The notes beneath the pieces were generated by a model, which saw only the letters and a program-made list of their open reading frames with translations, made no database searches and was not told the DNA's origin. Of a DNA stretch of 64,000 nt, positions 54,947-64,000 are shown piece after piece. A program made the position numbers and the translations under genes. The stretch lies in NCBI GenBank assembly GCA_018672315.1, contig CP076053.1, forward strand, positions 248,001-312,000, given 5' to 3'. This DNA comes from Nocardioidaceae bacterium (lineage in GTDB: Bacteria; Actinomycetota; Actinomycetes; Propionibacteriales; Nocardioidaceae). The stretch's first letter is position 1. Every line of letters starts with the position of its first letter.

Positions 54947-55666
54947 TCAGCTGCTCCCAGGGCGTCCGTCGCGCGAGCGACGGGCGCCCTGCTGCGTCTG
55001 CACCGCCCTGGACGCCCTGGCGGACCCGGCGGGGCGTGCCCGACGGTGGTCGAACCACGGGATGGTCAGCTGGGACAGAGGCCCGATGAGCAGCGCGTAC
55101 GCCACGGTGCCCACGCCCAACGGACCGCCGAGCAGCACCCCCGCCACGACGACGGACACCTCCAACCCGGTGCGGACGAGCCGGAGGCTGAGGCCGGTGA
55201 CCCGGTTCAGGCCCGTCATGAGGCCGTCGCGGGGTCCGCGACCGAATCCGGCCCCGATGTACATCCCGGTGGCGAGCCCGTTGCCGAGCACCCCGGCGAC
55301 GAGCAGCACGATGCGTACGCCGAGCGACTCGATCTCGGGGAGCACCACCAGCGTCACGTCGACGAAGACACCGACGAGCACAGCGTTCGCGACCGTGCCG
55401 GGCCCGGGTCGCTCCCGCAGCGGCCACCACGCGAGCAGCACGAGCACGCTCGTGATGACGACGACGGTCCCGATGCTCAGCGGCACCAGGCCTGCGACAC
55501 CGACGTGCAGCACGTCCCACGGTGCGGTGCCGAGGCCGCTGCGCACCATGAGACCGAGCGAGACGCCGTAGAGGACGAGCCCGACCACCAGCTGCGTCGT
55601 ACGCTGCGTCAGCCGCCCGCCGCCGGCAGCAGGTCGGGACGGTGTCGCCCGCGGGTCGTCGGTCAC
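54947..55666 (-). CDS. YczE/YitT-like integral membrane protein
   Basis: A 239-residue membrane protein with five to six hydrophobic segments. TQLVVGLVLYGVSLGLMVRSGLGTAPWDVLHVGVAGLVPLSIGTVVV and GMYIGAGFGRGPRDGLMTGLNRVTGLSLRLVRTGLEVSVVVAGVLLGG are characteristic of the YczE/YyaS family, whose function is unknown. GTG 55666 is chosen; the upstream extension is low-complexity. Its C-terminal codons overlap the terminator hairpin of the converging osmolyte operon. Confidence 0.85.
   Translation of the reverse strand: MTDDPRATPSRPAAGGGRLTQRTTQLVVGLVLYGVSLGLMVRSGLGTAPWDVLHVGVAGLVPLSIGTVVVITSVLVLLAWWPLRERPGPGTVANAVLVGVFVDVTLVVLPEIESLGVRIVLLVAGVLGNGLATGMYIGAGFGRGPRDGLMTGLNRVTGLSLRLVRTGLEVSVVVAGVLLGGPLGVGTVAYALLIGPLSQLTIPWFDHRRARPAGSARASRAVQTQQGARRSRDGRPGSS
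54958..54991 (+). terminator. Terminator of the osmolyte transporter operon
   Basis: A 15-bp stem (one G-T pair) with loop GCGA, beginning 21 bases after the lipoprotein stop. It lies inside the last codons of the converging membrane-protein gene. Confidence 0.75.
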
Positions 55667-55704
55667 CGGCCCAGTCTGCCGTCGCCCGACCGGGACCCCG
55701 GGAA

Positions 55705-55776
55705 GGGGTGAGTCGGGGGTGACCCAGGGTGTGATGCAGGGGTGACTCAGGGGTGTCGTCTCCCTCACACAGTGAG
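55705..55776. repeat. Direct repeats and a small palindrome upstream of the GMC oxidoreductase
   Basis: GGGGTGAGTCG, GGGGTGACCCAGG, GGGTGTGATGCAGG and GGGGTGACTCAGG stand head to tail at 55705-55751, then CTCAC-ACA-GTGAG (55764-55776). This may be a regulator-binding region for the choline oxidation genes. No regulator gene lies nearby. Confidence 0.45.
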
Positions 55777-55827
55777 TAGGTTGGACGTGACCGCCGACAC
55801 CCGCCGCACCACCCCGAGGGAGCGCCC

Positions 55828-57429
55828 GTGCCCGACCCGACGTACGACTACGTGATCGTGGGGGCCGGCAGCGCCGGTGCCGTGCTCGCGAACCGCCTGA
55901 CCGAGGACGCCGACGTCTCGGTCCTCCTGCTCGAGGCCGGCGGGGAGGCCGAGGGCGACGAGATCGACATCCCCGCCGCGTTCCCGCAGCTGTTCAAGAC
56001 GAAGTGGGACTGGAACTACGAGACCACCGAGCAGAAGCAGCTCGAGGGCCGCCGGGCGTACTGGCCGAGGATGAAGGCGCTCGGCGGCTGCAGCTCGATG
56101 AACGCCATGATCTACATCCGCGGCAACCGCCATGACCAGGACACCTGGCGCGACACCTACGGTGCCGAGGGGTGGGGGTACGACGACTGTCTGCCGTACT
56201 TCAAGAAGTCCGAGGGCAACACGCGTCTGGGCGACCCGTACCACGGCACGGACGGGCCGCTGCACGTCGAGGACCGTACGTACACCCACGACCTGACCCA
56301 CGCCTTCGTCGAGTCGGCCGTGGCCGCCGGCCACAAGCCCACCGACGACTTCAACGGCGAGACCCAGGAGGGCGCGGGGCTCTACCAGACCACGACGAAG
56401 AACGGCGTGCGCTGGTCGACGGCGAAGGGATATCTCGACCCGGTGCGCGAGCGCCCGAACCTGACGATCGCCACGCACGCCCTGGCGACGAAGGTGCTCA
56501 CCGACGGTCTGCGCGCGAGCGGGGTGGCCTACCGCGTGGGCAGCGAGGAGAGGACCGCGACGGCGACCCGCGAGGTGCTGCTGTGCGGCGGCGCCATCAA
56601 CTCCCCGCAGCTGCTGATGCTCTCGGGCATCGGGCCCGCCTCCCACCTCGCCGAGCACGGCATCCTCGTGGTCATGGACTCCCCCGGCGTCGGGTCCAAC
56701 CTGCAGGACCACCCGGCGACCCCGATGATCTGGCACACGCGCGGCACGAGCGACCTCGCGCAGTTCTCCACCGTGCTCAACCTCCTGCGCTGGAAGGTGC
56801 GCGGCACCGGTCCGCTGTCCTCCAACGTCGGCGAGGGCGGCATGTTCTTCCACACCCGCGACGGGCTCCCCGCTCCTGACATGCAGGTGCACGTGGCCGC
56901 GTCCGGGTTCTTCGACAACGGCATGCACGAGCCCACCTCCCGCATGTTCACCGCAGCCCCCACGCTGGTGCACGTCGAGAGCCGCGGGTCGGTGCGTCTG
57001 CGCTCGGCCGACCCGAGCTGGTACCCGGCGATCGACGCCGGCTACTTCGACGACTCCCGCGACCTCGACGCCATGGTCTCGGCCTGCCGCACGGTCTGGG
57101 ACATCTGCTCCTCCGGTCCGGTCGCCGAGTACCTGACGAGCCCGTGGGAGCTGCCCGCCGACCCGTCGGACGCCGACCTCGAGACCCACGTGCGCAAGCA
57201 CACGCAGACGCTCTACCACCCGGTCGCGACGTGCGCGATGGGTGACGGCGAGGACGCCGTGGTCGACGCGAGGCTGCGCGTACGCGGCGTCGCCGGCCTC
57301 CGTGTCGTGGACGCCTCGGTGATGCCCGAGGTGCCGCGCGGCAACACGAACGCCCCGACGATCATGGTCGCCGAGAAGGCCGCCGACCTCATCAAGGCCG
57401 ACAGGGCCGCAGACAGGAGCCAGGCATGA
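55828..57429 (+). CDS. GMC oxidoreductase (choline dehydrogenase-like)
   Basis: A 533-residue FAD enzyme. The FAD-binding GAGSAGAVLANRLTED is at residues 12-27. PROSITE-like GMC patterns follow (RAYWPRMKALGGCSSMNAMIYIRGNRHDQD; GGAINSPQLLMLSGIGP). The C-terminal active-site pair is YHPVATCAMG (His) and RGNTNAPTIMVAEKAADLI (Asn). BetA-type choline dehydrogenases belong here, and coupling to an aldehyde dehydrogenase plus a nearby betaine/choline transporter supports that reaction. Other alcohols remain possible. The GTG start has GAGGGAG upstream. Confidence 0.88.
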   Translation: MPDPTYDYVIVGAGSAGAVLANRLTEDADVSVLLLEAGGEAEGDEIDIPAAFPQLFKTKWDWNYETTEQKQLEGRRAYWPRMKALGGCSSMNAMIYIRGNRHDQDTWRDTYGAEGWGYDDCLPYFKKSEGNTRLGDPYHGTDGPLHVEDRTYTHDLTHAFVESAVAAGHKPTDDFNGETQEGAGLYQTTTKNGVRWSTAKGYLDPVRERPNLTIATHALATKVLTDGLRASGVAYRVGSEERTATATREVLLCGGAINSPQLLMLSGIGPASHLAEHGILVVMDSPGVGSNLQDHPATPMIWHTRGTSDLAQFSTVLNLLRWKVRGTGPLSSNVGEGGMFFHTRDGLPAPDMQVHVAASGFFDNGMHEPTSRMFTAAPTLVHVESRGSVRLRSADPSWYPAIDAGYFDDSRDLDAMVSACRTVWDICSSGPVAEYLTSPWELPADPSDADLETHVRKHTQTLYHPVATCAMGDGEDAVVDARLRVRGVAGLRVVDASVMPEVPRGNTNAPTIMVAEKAADLIKADRAADRSQA

Positions 57430-58991
57430 CCGAGACCGCCATCCCCGCGACCGGAGACGAGGTCCAGGCGCCCCCGGTGGGGCTCGACCAGGGCTTCGAC
57501 GCCCCCGACGTCGAGACCTTCGACTCGCTCGACCCGCGCAACGGCGACGTCGTGGGCGTCTACCCCGTGCACACCGCCCATGACGTCGAGCACGCGGTCG
57601 CCACCGCACGCGAGGCCTCGGTCTGGTGGGCGGGGCTGTCCTTCGACGAGCGCAAGGACTACCTGCAGACCTGGAAGTCGGTGATCGTGCGCCGCGTGGC
57701 GCAGCTCGCCGACGTCGTCCACCGCGAGACCGGCAAGCCGCACTCCGACGCCACGCTCGAGGCCGCCCTGGCCGTGGACCACCTGAACTGGGCGGCCACG
57801 CACGCCGAGAAGATCATGAAGCGGCGCCAGAAGATGCCCGGCATCGTGACCGCGAACTACGCGGCGACGGTGGAGTACAAGCCTCTCGGGGTCATCGGCG
57901 TCATCGGGCCGTGGAACTACCCGGTCTTCACGCCCATGGGCTCGATCGTGTACGCGCTGGCGGCCGGCAACGCCGTCGTCTTCAAGCCCTCGGAGTACAC
58001 CCCGGGCGTCGGGGTCTGGCTCGCCAGGACCTTCCAGGAGGTCGTCGGGGAGCCCGTCTTCCAGGTCGTGACGGGGCTCGGTGAGACCGGGGCGGCCCTG
58101 AGCAGCTCCGCGGGCATCGACAAGATCGCCTTCACCGGGTCGACCGCGACGGGCAAGAAGATCATGGCCGCCGCGGCGGAGCACCTGACCCCGGTGCTCA
58201 TCGAGGCCGGCGGCAAGGACCCGATCCTCGTCGACGAGGACGCCGACGTCGAGGCCGCCGCCGACGCCGCGATCTGGGGGGCGGCGGCGAACGCCGGTCA
58301 GACCTGCATCGGGGTGGAGCGGGCGTACGTGCACGAGCGCGTCTACGACGCCTTCGTCGCCGCCGTGATGGACAAGGCCCGGGCGCTCGACGCCTCGGAC
58401 CACCCGGAGTCGAAGATCGGCCCGATCACGATGCCCTCGCAGCTGAAGGTCATCAGGAGCCACATCGAGGATGCGATCGCCAGGGGCGGTCGTGCCCTGC
58501 TGGGCGGACCCGAGGCCGTCGGCGACCGTTACGTGCAGCCGACCGTGCTCGTGGACGTGCCGGAGGACTCCGAGGCGATCCAGGAGGAGACCTTCGGGCC
58601 GACCATCACCATCACGAAGGTGCGCGACATGGACGAGGCGGTGGCGTACGCGAACGACACCCGCTACGGCCTCGCCTCGACGGTCTTCTCCAAGAAGCGG
58701 GGCATGGAGATCGCCTCGCGCATCCGCTCGGGCATGACCGCGGTGAACTCGGTGATCGCGTTCGCGGCGATCCCGTCGCTGCCGTTCGGCGGGGTGGGCG
58801 ACTCGGGCTTCGGCCGCATCCACGGGGAGGACGGTCTGAAGGAGTTCACCTACGCCAAGGCGATCGCTCGCGAGCGGTTCCCGTCGGTGATCCCGCTGAC
58901 CTCGTTCCGCCGCAGCAAGGCCAACGACCAGCAGCTGATCGGCATCCTCACCGCGCTGCACGGCGGCAAGCAGACCCTGCCCAAGCCCTAG
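57426..58991 (+). CDS. Aldehyde dehydrogenase (betaine-aldehyde dehydrogenase-like)
   Basis: A 521-residue NAD(P)-dependent aldehyde dehydrogenase. Cofactor and active-site motifs are IGPWNYPVF, FKPSEYTPG, FTGSTATGKKIM, LIEAGGKDPILV with the general-base Glu, and NAGQTCIGVERAYV with the nucleophile Cys. The C-terminus has SLPFGGVGDSGFGRIHGEDGLKEFT. It overlaps the GMC gene by four bases (ATGA), so the two enzymes are made together, consistent with alcohol to aldehyde to acid oxidation, most simply choline to betaine. Confidence 0.9.
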   Translation: MTETAIPATGDEVQAPPVGLDQGFDAPDVETFDSLDPRNGDVVGVYPVHTAHDVEHAVATAREASVWWAGLSFDERKDYLQTWKSVIVRRVAQLADVVHRETGKPHSDATLEAALAVDHLNWAATHAEKIMKRRQKMPGIVTANYAATVEYKPLGVIGVIGPWNYPVFTPMGSIVYALAAGNAVVFKPSEYTPGVGVWLARTFQEVVGEPVFQVVTGLGETGAALSSSAGIDKIAFTGSTATGKKIMAAAAEHLTPVLIEAGGKDPILVDEDADVEAAADAAIWGAAANAGQTCIGVERAYVHERVYDAFVAAVMDKARALDASDHPESKIGPITMPSQLKVIRSHIEDAIARGGRALLGGPEAVGDRYVQPTVLVDVPEDSEAIQEETFGPTITITKVRDMDEAVAYANDTRYGLASTVFSKKRGMEIASRIRSGMTAVNSVIAFAAIPSLPFGGVGDSGFGRIHGEDGLKEFTYAKAIARERFPSVIPLTSFRRSKANDQQLIGILTALHGGKQTLPKP

Positions 58992-58995
58992 CCGC

Positions 58996-59086
58996 CGAGA
59001 GGGCACAAAATGACGGTGGAGGTCGTCATTTTGTGCCCTCTCGCCGTGATGCCCTGCCCTCTGGGCGTGATTTTGTGCCCTCTCAG
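58996..59086. repeat. Inverted and tandem 20-21-bp repeat cluster
   Basis: CGAGAGGGCACAAAATGACG (58996-59015) is followed after eight bases by its exact reverse complement (59024-59043). A degraded copy (about 59045-59065) and a further copy (59066-59086) repeat that unit head to tail with a period of 21 bp. The last copy runs into the stop codon of the next gene. It can act as a bidirectional terminator, but the tandem copies go beyond that role. Confidence 0.7.
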
Positions 59087-60024
59087 CGGACGCGGTTGGT
59101 GAGGGCGTCGACGCCGCCCGAGGCGTACGCGCGGAGCTGGTCCCCCAGCAGCCCGAAGCCGCGTCGCTCCCACCCCTGGGTCCCCCCGCCGACGTGCGGG
59201 GTGAGGGTGAGGTTCGGTGCGTCCCACAGCGGGTGCCCCTCGGGCAGCGGCTCGGGATCGGTCACGTCGAGGAACGCGTGCAGGCGCTCGCTCTCCAGGT
59301 GGCCGAGCAGCGCCTCGGTGTCGACGTGCGCACCGCGTGCGACGTTGACCACGGCGGCCCCGTCGGGCAGCAGGTCCAGGCGACGGCCGTCGAGGAACAT
59401 CTCGGTCTGCTCGTTCAGCGGCCACGCCACGACGACGGCCATGGTGGTCGGCAGCAGCGCATCGACCTCCTCGACGGTCACGACGCCGTCGCGTTGCGTA
59501 CGCCCCACCATCGTGACCTCGGCGCCGAAAACCTCCAGGCCCGCCTTGACGTAGCCGGCGATGTCGCCGGCGCCCAGGACCAGCACGGGCAGCCCGTCCA
59601 GGTCGCCGGTGCGCGGCTGGTCCTCCCACCGCTCCATCGCCTGCTGCTCGAGGAACCGCAGCAGCTCACGGCGCCAGCCCAGCACGCCGAGCACGGCCAG
59701 CTCGGCCGTCGAGGCGGAGTGCACCCCGCGTCCGTTGCACAGGGCGACCCCCTCGGGCAGCGCATCGTCCCAGCCGGCGAAGCCGGCGGAGAGCAGCTGC
59801 ACCGCCTGCAGGTCCGGCAGCCGCTGCATCGAGTCCGCGGGCCACGGGTCGCCCATGTACGCGCCCAGCAGCACCTGCGCCTGCGCCGCACCCGACGGTG
59901 TCTCGCCCTCCCCGTCCCACACCACCACCTGCCACGCGGCCAGGTCGCCGCCGTGCTCCGCGAGCCGGTCGGCGGCGCGGTCGGAGGGCACGACGAGGGT
60001 CAGGGGTTCTGAGGGCGCGGTCAC
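59083..60024 (-). CDS. D-2-hydroxyacid dehydrogenase family protein
   Basis: A 313-residue NAD-dependent dehydrogenase. The Rossmann motif is VLVLGAGDIAGYVKAGLEVFGAEVTMVGRT, then NVARGAHVDTEALLGHL (Arg), FLDVTDPEPLPEGHPLW (Asp/Glu) and LTPHVGGGTQGWERR (His), the catalytic set of this family. Substrate candidates include phosphoglycerate and glyoxylate, not decidable here. It lies between ilvC-side genes and the choline genes without clear operon partners. Confidence 0.9.
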   Translation of the reverse strand: MTAPSEPLTLVVPSDRAADRLAEHGGDLAAWQVVVWDGEGETPSGAAQAQVLLGAYMGDPWPADSMQRLPDLQAVQLLSAGFAGWDDALPEGVALCNGRGVHSASTAELAVLGVLGWRRELLRFLEQQAMERWEDQPRTGDLDGLPVLVLGAGDIAGYVKAGLEVFGAEVTMVGRTQRDGVVTVEEVDALLPTTMAVVVAWPLNEQTEMFLDGRRLDLLPDGAAVVNVARGAHVDTEALLGHLESERLHAFLDVTDPEPLPEGHPLWDAPNLTLTPHVGGGTQGWERRGFGLLGDQLRAYASGGVDALTNRVR

Positions 60025-60054
60025 GGATGCCGTCCTACCCCACTCCCCGACCGG

Positions 60055-60885
60055 TCACAGCCGGATGATCAGCTCGCCGTGCGGCACGGTCATCATCGCC
60101 GCGGGCGTACGCGCCCACCGGGCCCAGCCCGCCGAGATGCGGTGCAGGTCCTCCCGGGTGGCCCATCCTTCCTCGAGAGCCCTGGCGGCGAGTCCCGACT
60201 CGAGGATGCGCCGCTCCCACACCCCGCCCCACCAGGCCCGGGAGGGCTGGTCGGCGTACAACCAGGTGCTCCAGGTCAGCGTCGACGACGCTGCCAGCCC
60301 GGCGGCGTGCGCCCAACCGAGGAGCCGGCGTCCCGCGTCGGGCTCCCCACCGTCGGCGCGCGCGACCCGCTGGTAGAGCGCTCGCCACTCATCCAGCTCC
60401 GGCAGGTCCGGGCTCCAGGTCCAGGCGCCGTAGTCAGTGTCGCGCACCGCGACCACGCCGCCGGCGCGTACGACACGCGCCAGCTCGGCCAGCACGGCGG
60501 GCGGGTCGGCGACGTACTGCAGCACCTGGTGCGCGTGGGCCACGTCGAACGAGTCGTCGGCCAGGCCCACGGGTCCGACCAGGTCGAGGCGGGCGCCGTC
60601 GCCGACGAGCACGTCCCACCGGTCGGCGTCCAGACCCTGACGTACGAGCTCGGCGCGGGTCAGCGCCGCGGACTCCTCCCCCATCTCGACCCCGATCAGG
60701 TGCCCGGGGGCCGTACGCCGGGCCAGGTCGGCGGTGATGGTGCCCGGACCCGAGCCCAGGTCGAGCACGTCGAGCCCGGGGCGAAGGAACGGCACGAGGT
60801 ACGCCGCGGAGTTCTCCACCGTGCGGTTGCTGTGCGAGGCCAGCACGGACGGGTCGTGCCCGTGCGGGTAGCGCGGACCGCTCAC
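60055..60885 (-). CDS. SAM-dependent methyltransferase
   Basis: A 276-residue class I methyltransferase. Motif I is VLDLGSGPGTITADLARRTAPG, then GVEMGEESAALTRAELV and HAHQVLQYVADPPAVLAELARVVRAGGVVAVRDTDYGAWTW. The C-terminal part is Trp-rich (STWLYADQPSRAWWGGVWERR). The GTG 60885 has a very strong AGGAAGGGAGG site. The substrate is unknown; similar proteins are annotated generally as UbiE-like. It is downstream of ilvC on the same strand but separated by a terminator. Confidence 0.87.
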   Translation of the reverse strand: MSGPRYPHGHDPSVLASHSNRTVENSAAYLVPFLRPGLDVLDLGSGPGTITADLARRTAPGHLIGVEMGEESAALTRAELVRQGLDADRWDVLVGDGARLDLVGPVGLADDSFDVAHAHQVLQYVADPPAVLAELARVVRAGGVVAVRDTDYGAWTWSPDLPELDEWRALYQRVARADGGEPDAGRRLLGWAHAAGLAASSTLTWSTWLYADQPSRAWWGGVWERRILESGLAARALEEGWATREDLHRISAGWARWARTPAAMMTVPHGELIIRL

Positions 60886-60913
60886 GGCCCCTCCCTTCCT
60901 CGCGCCGGGAGCA

Positions 60914-60949
60914 CGACGCCCGCCCCGCCGGGCGGCGGAGCGGGCGTCG
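60914..60949 (-). terminator. Terminator of the ilvBNC operon
   Basis: A perfect 10-bp outer stem CGACGCCCGC / GCGGGCGTCG enclosing a small GC hairpin, 39 bases past the ilvC stop on the minus strand. Confidence 0.75.
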
Positions 60950-60988
60950 AGCTCATCGGCTGTGGATCAGGCGCGGATCAGGCGCGGA

Positions 60989-62741
<1,753 letters not shown>

Positions 62742-62742
<1 letters not shown>

Positions 62743-64000
62743 CAGAGGTCGTCCTCGTCGTAGTCGGGCGCGAGGTCACGCGCGAACTGGATGTCGTCGT
62801 TGGACGAGCCGGCGGCGACCATCGGCCACACCATGGCGTCGCGGTGCACCCGGAAGTCCACCACGACCGGCACGTCGTCGATCTCCATGGCCTTCTCGAT
62901 CGTCGCGTCGACCTCGTCCGGCGTCTCGCACGACAGGCCCACCGCACCGTACGCGTCGGCCATCTTCACGAAGTCCGGCACCCGCTTGGACTGCAGGTCG
63001 GTGTTGGAGTAGCGCTGGTTGTAGAACAGCGTCTGCCACTGGCGCACCATGCCGAGCGACTCGTTGTTGATGATGGCGACCTTGATCGGGATGCCCTCGA
63101 GCGTGCAGGTGGCGAGCTCCTGGTTGGTCATCTGGAAGCACCCGTCACCGTCGATGGCCCACACGGTCGCGTCGGGGCGGCCCACCTTCGCGCCCATCGC
63201 CGCGGGCACCGAGTAGCCCATGGTGCCGAGACCGCCCGAGTTGAGCCAGGTGCGCGGGTTCTCGTAGGAGATGAACTGCGCCGCCCACATCTGGTGCTGG
63301 CCCACACCGGAGCTGAAGACCGTCTCGGGGCCGGAGATCTCGCCGAGCCGCTCGATGACGTACTGCGGCGAGAGGGACCCGTCGGCAGGGGTGTCGTAGC
63401 CCAGCGGGTACTTGGAGCGGATGCCGGCCAGGAACTCCACCCAGCCCTCGTAGTCGCCGGTGTGACCGGCGTCGGCCTCGGCGCGCAGCGACGCCACCAG
63501 ATCGGCGATCACCTCGCGGCAGTCGCCCACGATCGGCACGTCGGCGACCCGGTTCTTGCCGATCTCGGCGGGGTCGATGTCGGCGTGGATCACCTTCGCG
63601 CCCGGGGCGAAGGAGTCGAGGTTGCCGGTGACGCGGTCGTCGAACCGCGCGCCCAGGCTGATGATCAGGTCGGACTTCTGCAGGCCCGCCACCGCGGCCA
63701 CGGTGCCGTGCATGCCGGGCATGCCCAGGTGGGCGGGGTGGGAGTCGGGGAACGCCCCGCGAGCCATCAGGGTGGTCACCACCGGCATGCCGGTCAGGTC
63801 GGCCAGCTCGCGCAGCTCACGGTGCGCGGCGGCGCGGATGGTGCCGCCGCCGACGTACAGGACGGGCTTGCGGGCCTCCAGGATCAGGCGCGTCGCCTCG
63901 CGCACCTGCTTGGCGTGAGGCTTGGTGACGGGACGGTAGCCCGGCAGGAGGAGCTCCGTGGGCCAGCGGAACGTCGACTCCGCCTGCAGCGCGGACTTCG
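62742..64000 (-). CDS. ilvB: Acetolactate synthase large subunit, 3' part (runs off the window)
   Basis: Thiamine-diphosphate enzyme that condenses pyruvate to acetolactate. The frame is open to the end of the window (base 64000), so roughly the first third is missing. Present are the central FAD/NAD-like domain ([56 protein letters not shown]) and the ThDP site ([43 protein letters not shown]...[14 protein letters not shown]). It forms an operon with ilvN and ilvC. Any attenuator would lie outside this window. Confidence 0.97.

Overview
The window is high-GC chromosomal DNA from an actinobacterium. Its gene order is rpmF, YceD/DUF177, coaD, rsmD, recG and DAK2 on one strand, then rpmB, thiL, DUF3515, ddl, gpsA, HU, leuDC and ndgR. 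That order, the frequent GTG starts, the NdgR regulator divergent from leuCD and the abundance of GTACGC words point to the Nocardioidaceae (Nocardioides-like). This is an inference from layout and composition, not a database identification.

0-20 kb is a conserved housekeeping block: ribosomal proteins L32 and L28, RNase III (partial), CoaA-pathway CoaD, RecG, thiamine-monophosphate kinase, D-Ala-D-Ala ligase, GpsA, an HU protein with a very long Lys/Ala/Thr tail, and LeuCD with NdgR. Accessory insertions break it: a DUF222-HNH nuclease gene with an upstream SOS (LexA) box, a stand-alone TadE/TadG-like secreted pair, and a Cys/Met-type PLP lyase. 20-31 kb holds alkylation repair (Ogt and an Ada-AraC-AlkA fusion), cysteine synthesis (CysE, CysK), an orphan histidine kinase, a four-gene acyl-CoA dehydrogenase/SDR/TetR operon with a perfect palindromic operator, and a ferredoxin-reductase-like flavoprotein.

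30.9-33.8 kb is a small island flanked by a 21-bp direct repeat taken from the anticodon arm of tRNA-Glu. It carries three toxin-antitoxin-like modules: VapBC, an RHH/Doc pair with an altered Fic motif, and an XRE regulator beside a truncated AbiEii-like nucleotidyltransferase. Palindromic operators lie in front of vapB and xre. Intact tRNA-Glu and tRNA-Gln genes follow, then a CPBP protease, GltX, and an FAH-family hydrolase.

38-46 kb has a paired SMR transporter in which one subunit has lost the membrane Glu. It also has an amidase coupled to three tandem D-Ala-D-Ala carboxypeptidase paralogues that share an unusual CxC motif. Citramalate synthase (cimA) follows, preceded by a leader peptide and terminator that look like a branched-chain amino acid attenuator.

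46-64 kb includes a Ser/Thr kinase, IlvE, LeuB, a methyltransferase pair, a complete OpuC/ProU-type osmolyte ABC transporter, and a GMC (choline) oxidoreductase/aldehyde dehydrogenase pair. The last two sets together suggest uptake and oxidation of choline to glycine betaine. The window ends with IlvC, IlvN and the 3' part of IlvB. Branched-chain amino acid synthesis is thus spread over leuCD, cimA, ilvE, leuB and ilvBNC within one window.
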